Program-made: the position numbers and the translations under genes | Shown here: in pieces, positions 25,460-38,384 of the stretch | How the letters are laid out: each line of letters begins with the position of its first letter | How positions within the stretch are numbered: position 1 is the first letter of the stretch | NCBI GenBank assembly: GCA_905182995.1 | Contig: CAJJDP010000161.1 | Coordinates: forward strand, 62,001-126,000 | DNA from: Paramecium octaurelia | Lineage: Eukaryota; Ciliophora; Oligohymenophorea; Peniculida; Parameciidae | Direction: 5' to 3' | Length of the DNA stretch: 64,000 nt | The notes under the pieces: model-generated | What the model saw: only the letters and a program-made list of their open reading frames with translations | The model's database searches: none | What the model was told of the DNA's origin: nothing

Positions 25460-26081
25460 TCATTATTAGATTTTCTTATATTATATCTCATTTTTAACAA
25501 ATACAGGTGTAGGGTCATTCTTTGGATTAAAACTGATTCCATCCAATAAAAATAGAAGTGAAATTCCAATAAGCACATTCAAAGTTCTTTTTAAATAAAA
25601 ATTATACGAACCTTCAACTGTCACCTCACATTAAGGATCAGAATCCCTTAATTTCTGGATAATGTATAAGCTTTATTAATTCATCACATATCCAAGAATC
25701 AGACCCTGACATTATGAACTATCCCTCGTTAAATGCAACTTGAGTCTGTTTTTTTGAGTGTCATAAGCCAATAAACCTAATTAAGTCCAATCTCATACCT
25801 GATTCAGAATGATACGACAGATCTTGATCTACAGAATTTAATGGAGTGAAATCTCCTTCAAAATACATGCATTGCTCTTCTTTGGTCAAAGTGAAATGTT
25901 TTTGTTGAAATAAATCTGCTAATAACATATTAGGAATCTAATTTTGTTTATTGAGATGAATTGAAATGTTCCCCAAAACCATTTTGTTTTGCATCACTTA
26001 AACTCTGTAATTCAATCCTGACTTAGCCGATTCGTAGGTTAATCGTGCTTTCTTTTCGAATTGCTATAAAGCTCTTTTCAT
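25460..26081 (-). CDS. Hypothetical protein with one C-terminal membrane helix
   Basis: 199 residues, one 22-nt intron (25777-25798). A hydrophobic segment (TLNVLIGISLLFLLDGIS) near residues 158-175 is followed by about 25 mostly polar residues, suggesting a tail-anchored-type membrane protein facing the cytosol. The N-terminal part begins KRALQQFEKKARLTYESAKS and contains two predicted amphipathic helices. The C-terminal topology resembles small ER/outer-membrane proteins, but I recognise no family. It ends 21 bp from the pseudokinase stop. Confidence 0.65.
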
Positions 26082-26099
26082 AAATTAATTATAATATAA

Positions 26100-28158
26100 T
26101 CATTTTTTTCTTTAAGAGTCTATAAGAGTGATGGACTTTTTATATGGTATTGCCAACTTGTCTTACTATTTCTGATTTGTATGAGAGCTTCTCTAAGTTT
26201 CAATATGATCAACAGTGGGTTTGATAAAGATTTTTGGTCGCATAAGCCAAATCTTATAGACCCAGTTGAAACATTAATCTAAAGAAGTCTAATCCTGAGT
26301 TTTGGAATTCTTATATTTGAGATTCACAAATTACCATACCTAAGCATAAAATGAATTAATTACAAGAAAACTATCCATATTTTAAAATTATTCCTGTTGA
26401 TCCCAACGAGATTCAATTTTCAAAGTTCCTTATTACCATAAATAACAACAGCTCTACCATTTACCATATTCTTTTTCAGCATAATATTTAATAGCAATAT
26501 GCATCATTTTGCTGAGTTTGATTGTTGTTGTACTGGTTTAAAGAACCAACTCATACAATTACTAACCTAATGTAATTTCAGATCTAAATCTAAAAATTAT
26601 ACACATACCCTGCAACTGGGAATTCGTAATTCAAATCAATATTTTGAGTGATTGACTTTTCTTAACTTAAAATAAGACTTGTCCTTTTGTTAAGGCTAGC
26701 TGTTTGAGATTATTCCAAGCTTTTGTATTAATTCTCAATCGCTCTGCACAATTTAATGGTCTCCAGAATAACGAGATGACTAACTGGGTTTTTGTTGCCT
26801 ATTCCCAATATTAATTTTGTGATATTGATTATATCATCATCAGTAGATTTGATTAGATCCCTTAGAAAATGGGCCTTATTAAAATCTATCTCTATGTATT
26901 GCATAAACAGTTCTGGTCCTGACATATTGGGGTATTGATAGATGTTTTGCACTAAGAATGATAAAAAATCATTAGGAGTCGTCTTCTGGTCTTTGGCCCT
27001 AATTTGCAAGAGAAATATAATCGGATTGATAAGTAGATAGTCGTCATTAAATCCTGGATAATCAAATAGACTTAGTTCTTCATATGTGAATTCGCTAAAG
27101 GACTTTTAATCTTTTCGTTTCAGAAGAGTTGCCAAATTCTTTACAGTATTGCAAACTGATTTTTGTGAATCCATCATATTTTTTTAAAAAACATTGAATT
27201 GGAAATCCATTTCTTTTAAATCCAAATTAATTTTTCTTATCTCTCCCTGCGCATTTTCTAGATTGTTTAACTCTTCTAGTTTTGTCTCCAACTCAGAATA
27301 CATCTACAACCATTTCAAATTCTCTTCCTTGAGATGCAGGTTCTTCTTCTACTCTACTGCAACTCTCAATTGATGTCCTTTTACCTTTTGAATGTACTTC
27401 TCTCTTAAGGCATCCAAACTAAACTAACAATCTTTTAATTAGGACTCTACAGCTCCCACCTGAATATCCAGTAAGGCTTTATATCTAGTTTATGACCATT
27501 GAGTATTGACATCGAGTAGTATAACCCAAAACTTCCATAATTATTCAATGAAGACCGCCAAAGTTTTATCGTCTATAATTTTAATTAATGTTGTTATAAA
27601 GTCATCCATAATATTTATTGCCTTGATGAAAAAATCAAATCTAAAATTATCTGTAATGTTTCTCTCCTTCTTTTCCTTCATTCCAATTTAATCTTTATCG
27701 GCCAAAGATTCATATAAGAACAATTCTTGCATCACATTTTTATCGAGATTTATCAGTGTTTCATACATTTTAAAGAGCAAATTGGGATGCTTGTCATAAA
27801 GACTCATTCCATGACTCAATTGTTGAGTTTCATAAAAGTTGATGTTGAGATGATTAATTACAGTAGGCTCTACTAATTTAACTTCCTTTACGATTTTATC
27901 ATGGTTGTTGGACATGAAGGATTCTTCTATGTATCTTTAATATATTTGCAAAGGGATCTTAGATGCAGTCTAGGATTCAATGATTCTACTAGTATTTGTA
28001 TAGCATTTTCTAGATGAGGATCCGATTTAGGCACTCTTGATCCTCGAACTGGTTTCTGTGTTTATACGAAGTACGGGCCTTTTGGTTTTATAAACTCTCT
28101 CTGTGTATTAACTGGCTAAATTTGTACTCAATGAATATGCTGATTTGGCAGATTTCAT
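26100..28158 (-). CDS. Large coiled-coil/helical protein of unknown function
   Basis: 677 residues with a 25-nt intron at 26584-26608. A further in-frame 30-nt stretch (26310-26339, GTATGG...AAG) may be a second intron, giving 667. Central residues about 240-330 are a coiled coil (LREKYIQKVKGHQLRVAVEQ, then KKNLHLKEENLKWLQMYSEL). The N-terminus is Ser/Thr/Arg-rich. A C-terminal region with IKYYAEKEYGKWQSCCYLW is well structured but not a domain I can name. It lies 18 bp upstream of the next minus-strand gene's start and is divergent from the BK channel with 147 bp between starts. Confidence 0.72.
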
Positions 28159-28305
28159 ATTATATTTTATATATAAATAATAAGTAACACTCAATAAGTA
28201 GGCAGAACAAAGAATCTGGATATAAAATGAGATCTCCAAATAATAACCTTAATGCAACAAGAAACCATTTAAATTATTAATATAGTAAACTATTAATAAT
28301 AAAAA

Positions 28306-31300
28306 ATGAACCCAAAGATGTCTATGGTATTACCTTTGCCGTAACTGAAACCTGAAAACAACGATGAATACGAGAATAGAATCACTTTCAGATTGTACAT
28401 AGAGAAGCTGCTAAATTAAAAAGTGGGGAGGTATGATTGATGTAAAATAGATATCTGGAGATAATTTCAGGTATTGCAAGTTTGGCTAGTGTAGGAATAT
28501 ATATAGTGTCAACTTACTTTGATTCGGTGGAATGGCTGGCTACTTTGGATATAGTAGTTTGTTCTTTATATTTGACGGAGTATTTATTGAAATTGTTTGC
28601 TGCTCAACACAGATTCCAATACATATTTTCTGACTTTGCCATAATTGAGTTGCTAACTGTGTTTCCTCTTTTCACAATTCAGTCGGTAGAGAGTTGGAAT
28701 TATTTGTAAAGACTGATCAATATATCTCGAATTTTAAGAGTTTTTAGGATTGTAAGGATGATCAACAAAATATAATCACTGTCAGACACTGAAAATGGAG
28801 GAGTGATGAGATAAATATACGTGATATTTTCAACTGTTACAACAATAATCATAGTAACAGCTGGAGTGTTGTACGCATTCGAATTCCCGAAAAGACAAGA
28901 ACTGATATCCAAGGATCCAAATAAAGGTTGTTCCAATCAAGTCGACAAATGCAACTTTCACGAAATGATATACTTCACTATAGTGACGTTGTCGACAGTA
29001 GGTTATGGAGACGTAATTCCCTAAAGTGAAGAAGGTCGTGTATGTGTCATAGTCTTAATTATTATTGTACTTGTGGTCATACCTAAACAGATGAACGAAT
29101 TGATTAGATTAATGGGGTTGCAAAGTGTGTATGCCAGATCATTCTACAAACCAAACCATGAGATTCCCCACATCATCATTTGCGGTTACGTGAGTGTTGC
29201 ATCTTTGAAGAACTTTTGCAATGAATTGTTCCATCAGGATCACGGAGGCTAAGACAAAAATGCAATCATCTTGAAACCCTCAATTCCCAATACAGAGATG
29301 GAGGACTTCTTGCATAATGAACGTTACGAGATGTTCCTGATCTATTTGCAAGGGAATCCTATGATTGAGAGAGACTTGAGAAGAGCTGCTGTGACTTAGG
29401 CTAAGGCTTGTGTTATTCTGACCAATAAACAAATAGTTGACAGTCACTCTGCTGATCACAAGAACATTCTGATTGGGCTGTTGATTAAAAAATTTGTGAA
29501 TCATCTAACTGGATGCAATATTAGATTGTGTATGCAATTGATCAAGCCAGAAAGTAAGATGCACTACAAATAATCATTGGGAGTTAAATAGATAACTGAT
29601 TAAATTATAGTAGTGGAGGAATTCAAAATGAATTTGATGGCCAAATCTTGTTTTTGTCCTGGCATCATTACCTTATTAGGCAATTTAGTAACATCTGCAG
29701 GAGAACAGAAGGAGAGTTTGGATTCCGAATGGCTCACTCAATACACAGATGGGATGGGACACGAAATCTATAGGACTGATTTGAGTTCCAAATTCCAAGG
29801 CAAAACGTTTAGTGAAGTAGCTGCCATTGTGTACAATGAATTCTCTGGGATACTTTTTGGATTGGAATTAGATTTCGGAAAATAAGCCATCATAACACTC
29901 AATCCTGGCGTCTTCATCATACCAATCCAATGCAAAGTTCATGCGTATATCATTTGCTAAGACAAGAAAGTGGCAGATCTTGTGGCTACTTATGATATGA
30001 CAACTGAAGAAATTGCCAACTATCATTTCCAGTTGTCGTAACCCAATTCCGACAAGGACAAACTGAATGAAGAAGAAGAAGAGAATTAAGTTGAAGATCA
30101 CTTGTTGTCTGGCAAAGATCAATTGGATGACCAATACATCATTGAGAAAGATTATCTCCTTCTTAATGAACCTGTTTCCTTAATGGATGCCACCTCAATA
30201 TTCTTATTGGAATAACCTGAGATCAACAATCATATTGTGGTTTGCGGCATCCATCCTTCAATCTATTACTTTTTGCTTCCCTTAAGAGCCAAGTACTTGA
30301 AGGAAATTCAGTATGTGGTCATCTTAGCACCTGAAAAACCTACTGATATTTGGGAGTACATCAATAGATTCCCAAAGGTGAAATTCGTGCAGGGATCTCC
30401 CCTGATTTCTGAGGATTTGCAAAGAGCCAGCATTCATTGTGCAGATAAGGCAGTAATATTCGCTCAGAGTTCTGATGCTAATAAGACTGAGACCGAAGAT
30501 TTCTTAGACTAAATGCATGATGCAGAGAGCATTTTCATTTACAAAGCCATTAAGAAGATCAATCCTTCAATTCAGATTATGATTGAATTGGTTTCAAGTT
30601 CCAATATTTAATTTCTGCTCGACAAAGATTATAAATATCAAAATGATTTCAAATATGAATTGGTAAGCATTGTGTTAATTAGACACCTCTATAAGCCTCA
30701 GGAGAAGTCTACATTTCTGCCATGATCGACACACTCACCTGCCAAGCTTATTACAATCCGCATATCGTCACCATCCTGCAGTAAATTCTCACCGGCATGA
30801 GACAGTCGAATCAGATAACCTAAGCTATTGTTGTCGACTTAGAAATCAAGGATTCAAATCTTTATCAGGTCCCTGTTCCTGAAGATTATCTAGTAATCCA
30901 AAATGTTATTTAGAATAAAACCTTTGGAGAGTTGTTTAATTATTTGTCAATCGAGAGACACTTGATTCCATTGGGCCTGTACAGGTTGGCTAAGGCAGTC
31001 GATAATAAGCATCCGTATGTTTACACGAACCCTCCAGCAGAAACGACTCTCACTCCCAGGGACAAGGTCTTTGTATTAGCTCATTAATTACCCGCAGATT
31101 TGAGTGGAATACCATTCGATGCTAATTTCGATCCAAAACAGGTCAACAACAAGGAAGTGGAAAACAACAAGGCTTTGAACTTTCTCCTTGAAAAGTTGAA
31201 ACAGCAAACTTCATCCCAAAATGGTGCCAATAGAGTGGGTGAGTATTTATACTATATGTGTAGTAAAATAGAAGAATGACAAGACTGTGATATTTCAAGG

Positions 31301-31537
31301 TCAACAAATTAAATAAACCAAAAACATAGAAGCAGAAAACATGAATCTAAGTAATAATTCAAACGATCTAATTTAGATGCGGCAGCTCTACAGGTATTAG
31401 ATCAAGTGAATGAATAAATTTCTATAGTTAAAGATTAAATTAATGATATTAAATCTAGCTTGGCTTAAAAGGAAGATGAGATAGTCGAAAAGTGTAGGAG
31501 AGCCATTAGATATGAATTGGGCACAGTGATTTATTGA
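28306..31537 (+). CDS. BK/Slo-type potassium channel alpha subunit
   Basis: 1046 residues with four introns (28431-28450, 30663-30682, 31239-31263, 31351-31376). The membrane domain shows S1-S3, an arginine-repeat S4 (RILRVFRIVRMINKI) and a pore with TVGYGD at residues 224-229, the K+ selectivity filter. After S6 (VCVIVLIIIVLVVIPKQMNEL), two RCK-like domains follow: IPHIIICGYVSVASLKNFC... and NHIVVCGIHPSIYYFLLPL... . This order is that of calcium- or sodium-activated Slo channels. An acidic patch (LNEEEEENQVEDH) sits between the domains; I could not identify a true calcium bowl. The C-terminus is a short coiled coil. In ciliates such channels shape calcium-dependent swimming behaviour. Confidence 0.92.
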
Positions 31538-32120
31538 TGGTGAATAGAATATTTCGCTAAATTTTATATATAAATTAATCAATTTTAGTTCCAGCAGAAA
31601 CCATTAAATACTTATCTCATTTATAAATGATATATGAATATAAAAATGAGAATGGAGAAGAGAAGAATAGTGAAGAGTGCAGCTAAATCCAAAATTTTCT
31701 AACTTCTTACGTGACGCATTTTTAATAAGTATTGTAGTATGTCGTAATATATTAATATATTTTTCTACCCGATATTTGTTAGTTTTTCGACCTTTATAGT
31801 GCAATTAAGAGTTATTTGTACGACAATGAGTACTCTGATTATTTGTGTTATGGATGAGGCTTTATTTGATAGTATTTTTGATAATTCGTTCTTTTACTTT
31901 AAACCATGTATTTGTTTGTTACAGTTAAGAAAAGTATTTTATTTTTGAGTTTTAGATGATCTAGCTTTGTCATTTGGGATGAAATGAGTACGAATTTCGC
32001 GATTTTAAAGTTGGCAATATAAAATTGAAATATGTAGCAATAATATCTAAATTAGAGAAATAATGAAAATAGTCGTTTTTTAAGGCAATTGTGAAAACAA
32101 ATATTTCATTATTATTTTTT
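31538..32120. other. AT-rich spacer
   Basis: About 580 bp between two same-strand genes. Short frames exist on the minus strand but none has coding character. No RNA or repeat recognised. Confidence 0.5.
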
Positions 32121-34184
32121 ATGTAAAACAGAACTCTAGTTTTGGTGCTGTTAGTTTGCGCTGCAGTGCAAGTATTTGGAGAACCAGTTGTTGTCTCCTA
32201 ATCCTTCACAGGAAATGATTTTGCAGATGCAGATGGTAAAATTATTAATTAATGAATCAGGTTGGGTGACTGCTGGAGGACCAGCCCATGTTACAGAATG
32301 TAGTGGTACAAAGATGTTCGGAGGTTTCAATAAATTCGGAGCTAAGGCTGTTGCAAGTAAAGTTTTTGAACTTCCCCCACACTCATTGATTAATTTGAAG
32401 CTTCAATTCTGGAAGTATGATACATTAATAAACGTTTAGGATTGACTCATGGGACAATGAAGAAGGATATGTCTTTGTTGATGATTAATTAGTTTGGTCA
32501 AGAAAATTCTAATACAATGAAGGTGATGGACAAAAATGTGGTCAAGGTGGTGATTGGAAAGAAATGCTTGTGAATCTCAATTTGAACATTAAGCACACTG
32601 GTCCAACAGCCGTAGTTGTTATCACATCCAACTTGAATGAAGCAGCCGATAATGTAAGATAATGGATGTGATATTTTTTATAGGAATCATGGGCCTTCAG
32701 AGACTTCGTTATTGCAGTCGAAAAATGTCCAAATGGATGTGCTGCTTGTTAAGTTGACGACAAGGCAGAGAACTGTAACTTCTGGTAAGCCTTTGCTTCC
32801 AGTTGGGGAGCTTTGGATGCAAACCAACTCGGAGCTGATGGTTGGGATGTTGCTGGTGGAGCCTCATCTGCTACATAATGCGGTGCTGCTGCTTTGTTCG
32901 GAGGTTTCGATAAGACAGGTGCTAGAACAGTCATCAGTAAGGTTCTTAAGGTCAAGCCCCATTACAAACTTAAGCTTAAGGTTCTTTGGGCTAAGATCGA
33001 CTCTTGGGACAATGAAGCTGCTTAAATCAAGGTCGACGGAAAATTAGTTTGGGAAAGAAGATTCTAATGGCACGAGGGTTACTTCGGTAAGATCTGTGGT
33101 TGCCCAGTCTTCGAATGGAAATCAATGTTTGCAAGAACAGAAGTCGATATTGATCACACTGGTGAATAAGCCAAGATTGAATTCACATCTACTCTTGATG
33201 AAGCACCAAACAATGAATCTTTCGGTTTGAGAGATTTGTACGTTTACTTGGCAGCTTGCTCTGATAACTGTGCTGAATGTACAGGACCAAAGGATACTGA
33301 TTGCAAGAGTACTATTAAAATATATTCTAAATAGAATGCTCCAACAATTGGGCTTTAGTCGGAGGTAAATGCCAAGCTTTACCAAACTTTGTCCTTTTGG
33401 AATAATCCTTCTTGGAAGACAAATTCACAGGAATCAACGGTTGGGTCCTCACAGGAAACAAGGCAGGAAGAACAGTCGCTGAATGCAATGGTAAATCAAT
33501 GGTCGGAGGTTTTGATATCATGGGTGTTGGTGCTAAAGCTACCAAAACATTTGACATCCCACCACACAAGAGACTCAGATTATAAACAACCATCTATAAG
33601 ATTGACTCTTGGGATGGAGAATTCATGATGATCAAGGTCGACGGAACTGATGTTTGGAAGACATCTTGGAATCTCTAAACCGGAGGTGCCAATATTTGTG
33701 GACAAGGTGTTTGGTGGGACGGTTTCACCGGTGTTGATGAAATCTTCAATCATCAATCTCCAAAGGCTGAAATCATCTTCACATCTACTTTGGATCAAGA
33801 TGCTGCCGATGGTATTGTTATCCTTAATCGCTTTTTTAGAATCATGGGGTTTCAGAGACTTCAAATTATGGTATGAACCAAAGGAAGCCTGCGCCGTCTT
33901 CTACAGTGAATGTGACTTCAAGGGAGCCTCATTCGAATTCTGTTCCAAATCACCAAACTTCTAGAATGACAACATTCCTCCATAAATCAGATCCATCAAG
34001 GTCCCACCTTAAGGAAGAGTCACCTTATATGAGAGCACCGATTATAACGGAAAGAAGGTCACCTATACCTCAGATCAAGCTTGTATCCAAAGCTTTGATG
34101 TAATTATTTTAATTAATAATTTAGTTTGCCCTTATCCAAATGAGCGGACACGTTGAAGGTGGCTGGGTTGAAGTTGAATAATGA
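32121..34184 (+). CDS. Secreted repeat protein with C-terminal beta/gamma-crystallin domain
   Basis: 634 residues, six introns (32236-32260, 32415-32439, 32654-32683, 33309-33334, 33812-33839, 34100-34124). Residues 1-20 (MQNRTLVLVLLVCAAVQVFG) are a signal peptide. Three repeats follow, each with a GG(F)-x-GAKA or KTGART-like loop, then a proline/basic turn, and KIDSWDNE or KIDSWDGE with V-D-D/G and a Trp. The C-terminal ~70 residues, ACAVFYSECDFKGASFEFC ... GRVTLYESTDYNGKKVTY, are a beta/gamma-crystallin fold. Tetrahymena mucocyst proteins of the Grt/Igr type combine secretion with such a domain, so a cargo role in a secretory granule (trichocyst or other) is a reasonable inference. GC content is visibly higher than in neighbours, as in highly expressed genes. 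Confidence 0.85.
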
Positions 34185-34251
34185 TCTAATAATATACATC
34201 ATAAGGATCTAAAAATAACATCATTTTAAATATATATATATAATAGCAATG

Positions 34252-35386
34252 TCATTTAATTTGTGATAATAGTCCAAATTGTTCAAATAATTTATCACAA
34301 TAATAAAATTGGTGGCTAAATAATTCCTATAGAAACTAATCGATTGCCTTCATCTATTTTTTTACTGTCTCGTGATCCTACAATGAAACCCTTAGGTTTC
34401 TTTCCTACTATATGATCTTGGTGGCCTCCTTTATCTCCTCAATTGTCTTCTTGCACTCTGTAACAAACGTTCTTTTCTCTGTCTAAATCGTGAACCTTAA
34501 ACTATAGTAAACAATTTGTGCAAATGCCTCTGACACTTCAGAACTAAAGCAATCCACTTTGATCTATTTGATCTACAAAAAGTACTCCTTCTGAGTAGAA
34601 TTCATGAACTTGTTGCTATTTCTTTGTATTCTGGTCTCCTCCTCTATCTTCTTAATTAAACCATATTTATTCATTATGGCTTCTGGAACATTGAAAAACT
34701 CTAGTATTTCTTTCCTCATCAGAATTGGATTCTAACTCATCCCATCCAACCATTGTTGAATATAAAACAATTTCTTCTCAAGTTCAGCATCGCCGTAAGA
34801 TGGTTTAGGTAAATGTCCATTAGCCAATTAATACAACTCTACATATTGGCAATTCTAGACCCACTAATCATTCTTAACTTTAATGGTTATAGGAATCAGA
34901 GTTTTATGTTAATAGTTTATCAATTTTTTAACCATTTACCTTCCAACAATGAATTGCACCTTTTCCATCTTCTATTAAACATAAACTCCACTCTCACTCT
35001 CATCTTCGGATAAATTGGCTGAACTTAATTCATCCTTGTACCTTTCATAATCACTTTTCTTGTCATCATAAAAGTCACTATTTTAGGATTTGTTGTCATC
35101 ATTTTTGTCTTAAAATTCTTCGAAACTTTTAATTCTCTTAATCATTCTATTCCTCTTAGCAATGAGTCCTTCATCTTTTTATTTCTTTTTCTTCTGTTAC
35201 TTCTTCTTATTTAATTCTTATTGAATCTGCTAGGGAATCACAATCAATTTATCAGGATATTCATTGTCTTCAACAAATGGAAATTTTTATTGAATTTATG
35301 GAATAGGTTCTTACTTTAATGGACTCTCAACCCCACCTAATTTATCGATGTCAACAATTTCCATGACTTATTATTATTATTATTAC

Positions 35387-35434
<48 letters not shown>

Positions 35435-36559
35435 TTTTGAACTTCAGGTTAGATCTCATTTGATGATTGGTGTTCATAGCATTTCAATTCTTCCAATTGA
35501 TCTTCTTAAATGTTCCTCGTACTTCCTTTATTTATTTTATCAATCTCATCATCAGAACGAATACCCGATTGCTGCTCCTACTCATAACCTTATTTAATTT
35601 CTCTTTAAGAGAGGGATCTCTTTTCAGAAGCTTGACTTCTTCGAACAAAGTGAGTTTTTGGGACATCCTCCTTAAATGATGGGTAGGAGATTTCTTCTGA
35701 TTGGGAGTTCTCCTCAATAATTATTTAGGACGATCTAACTTTTAATTTGTTTTTCTGTTTCGGTGAATCAACAACTTCTATTTATTTATCCCACATGTCA
35801 TCTTCATCTTTTGAAAATACAATGTCCATGATGGCTGGTTCAGGATGTTTAACATCCAATTTAGTTGATTATCTCGTTTAATTAATGAGGAATTAGGCCA
35901 CCTAAGAAGTAGGGTGGTGTTATTGATGACCTTACCCTTATAGCTATTGATGATTTTAAACTTATTGAGTCACCAACAGGGGATCCTGGACTGTGGATTC
36001 ATTCAATTCATGTAATTCGATCTCCTCGGAATAAGTGTTTGGTTGAAACTTCAATAGGATCAAGTACTAAGCTACAAAACTGTCTTATTGCTCAAAGAAT
36101 TCACAAAAAGGGTCTATAAATACGCAATGATATGAAATAGTTACTGTATTCCAAAGGGTCATCTCCTCTGTATCGTTGGTAGATCACCAAGAGGGATGAG
36201 AGGACTAAGCAGATGAGGTCAAATAGTTTGAGAATGGTTTCGTTGCAAATTAAATTGAATAGAAAAATGAAGGGCAAGAAGTTTAGGAGTGATTCTTGAT
36301 GAAAGATTACTGTGATTCCAAATGAGTAAAATAATCCAATGATTATGAAGAGACAACACAAAGCTGATAGTAAGTCTTTGCTTAGGAGTGCTACAAATAA
36401 TTCAATTATTTGAACGATGGCGATTTGGAGTTGAAAGCCAATCTTGACCTTTAAGGCAATGGTTTCTGGTTTATTTCTAACTTACTTGTATCCTTTGATT
36501 TTCATTTGTGCATAGCCAGCATACACGAGAGGAAATAGTCCAATGGCAAATTAATCCAT
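34252..36559 (-). CDS. Multi-pass membrane protein with C-terminal PX-like domain
   Basis: 758 residues, one 31-nt intron (36114-36144) that joins DDPLEY to NPFCEFFEQQ. Residues about 1-145 contain four to five hydrophobic helices (for example QIAIVQIIELFVALL and LFDLICLVLSSLLVIY). A long polar linker carries 21 glutamines in a row at residues ~367-387. From about residue 540, KVQFIVGRQMVKKLINYQHK... and YVELYQLANGHLPKPSYGD... match the layout of a PX (phosphoinositide-binding) domain, followed by helices. A membrane anchor plus PX suggests endomembrane sorting or contact-site work. The PX call is by pattern and moderate. Confidence 0.7.
35368..35430. repeat. Trinucleotide (TTA/TAA)21 microsatellite encoding polyglutamine
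   Basis: Twenty-one consecutive triplets; on the minus strand 20 are TAA and one is TAG, all in frame in the PX-like gene. In this genetic code they encode 21 glutamines. In the standard code this would be a wall of stops. Confidence 0.95.
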
Positions 36560-36586
36560 AATAATAAATAAAGTAATATTATTATA

Positions 36587-36868
36587 TCACTATGCGAAGG
36601 TCACTAATTTTTCAGGACGCTGGGGTTGCTGCTGTTCTGATTGGGAAATTTCAATTGATTGCCCCTCCAAAGTGGTGTTGCTCTCCTTCTTCGTATAAGC
36701 CATTTCAGAATAGCGAATACGCTGATGCAATCTTCTATGTTCTCTTTGGATGAGTATGATTATAGCAATTACCAGTAACACAACTACAGCAAAAACTCCA
36801 ATAAAGACATATATGGCTAAGGAATTATTCGAGCGACGAGATGAGCTAGTAGAATTAGATGAGTTCAT
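36587..36868 (-). CDS. Small single-pass membrane protein
   Basis: 93 residues. The N-terminus is Ser/Asn-rich (SSNSTSSSRRSNNS), then one strong membrane helix (LAIYVFIGVFAVVVLLVIA...) at residues ~18-42, followed by REHRRLHQR and a polar, Gln-rich tail. Positive residues after the helix suggest the C-terminus is cytosolic. No family recognised. It lies 27 bp upstream of the PX-protein start. Confidence 0.68.
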
Positions 36869-36997
36869 GCGTAAAATTGATAATTATTTATTTATTAAAT
36901 CTATTTTCAATTTTATCATATGCTTTTACTCAATTTCGGTCTTTTCATGAAATGGACTTACCCTAATTTAGATATTTTTAAAATATTATATTATTTA

Positions 36998-38321
36998 ATG
37001 AATAAGAGATCTGTAACTTAGACTGAGAGAGTAAACAGTGCAGCAGCAGCCAAGACCCAAATTAGCACATAGCACAAACACACTTTTATGACACAGGCAT
37101 AGAAGACTGAGCATTTGTAGAATCCCATTGATATTTATTAGACTCAATGAAATAGTTGAATAGGAATGTCCAATCTACACGTAGTATAAACAAAAGAACA
37201 CTAAGAATCCAATCATGAAGATTAAGGAATTTAAGAAGTCATAAGCAGATCCTGTCGATCATAGTGATTATATTAAGTTTAAAACAATGAAGAATAATTT
37301 TGTTAAAGAGTACAAGGAGAAATTAGATAATTATTTTGAAAACAATACGAAATATGAAAGAAGATTCTTCAAAATATATCACAGGAAAGATCAGATTTAT
37401 TTTAAGCATCAGCAATCCTCCTAAAAACACATTGAAAATCCAGAAGTTACTGACATGAGAACATACAATTAGATTTTGTAAATGAATCAGCAATAGACTC
37501 AACGAGCCAATTATAATAAACAACAAGAGAAGAGGAGAAGAGAATTAAAATTGGAGGAGAAGGAAGAAAAGGAGTATATTAAACTCATAATGGATAAGTT
37601 CTTGAAAGAGGAATAGAAGTACTTTGACAAACTGAGCAATTTGGAAGAGCAAGGACAATAAATGTTTCAAGAAAAAGTACAATTAAGAAATAAATATACT
37701 CATGATTACATAAAGAATCCGTAAAGGGAATTCGTAGAGAAGAAGGATCTCATCATAAGCAAGGCTATACAAGTTCCAGATTACATGAATTCTTCAGTCA
37801 TTAGCAATGCTGGATCGCAAATGTAATCTTAACCAACTCTAGGTTAAGCCAACATGCCGTTCTCTAGTGCATTCTCAAGTTTCCAATAACTCCCATCTTT
37901 TAAAAATGTGCTACAAAGAATGAACTCGAATGCTCTATATTAATTGCCAGTACCATAGATCCAGGAATACGACTTAAAACCAGGAGAGCAAATCAAAAAG
38001 CCATCTACTTATCAGACACAATAGATTTTAGATCTCTAGAGATTAATTACATTAAATGAAAAGATTGAATTCACCTTTAGAATTGTCAGTGATCCTGCTT
38101 TGCTAAGATTAGTGGATACCAATGGCTGCACACTCTTGCATTAGGCAGCCTTGAAGGAAAGAAATGGGATTGCCAAGTTCCTGTTGATTAAAGGGATTGA
38201 TTACAAGAAGACGGATAACAAGGGGAGAACAGCTTTGGACATAGCGATTTCATAAAAAAACCAAAAACTGATAGACTACATCAATTAAATTAAGAAAAAA
38301 GGACTCAAAGATATAAACTGA
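36998..38321 (+). CDS. Ankyrin-repeat protein with coiled-coil N-terminal half
   Basis: 432 residues, one 25-nt intron (37117-37141). Residues about 60-240 are K/E/Q-rich and helical. Residues ~350-420 carry two ankyrin repeats: NGCTLLHQAALKERNGIAKF and NKGRTALDIAISQKNQK, with the TPLH-like TLLH and TALD turns. The region between is Ser/Pro/Gln-rich. The likely role is a scaffold. The start is 129 bp from that of the divergent small membrane protein. Confidence 0.8.
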
Positions 38322-38384
38322 AATCATTTTGTATTTATTCTCAGAATTCTCAATTCAATTTCATAAAATAATAATAATACCAAT

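Noticed and set aside
26110..26520. A plus-strand model starting MDFLYG, joined by two short introns
   Set aside because: The minus strand reads continuously here as the C-terminal part of the 26100-28158 gene with better codon character; the plus model needs two weak splice sites and lacks a good end.
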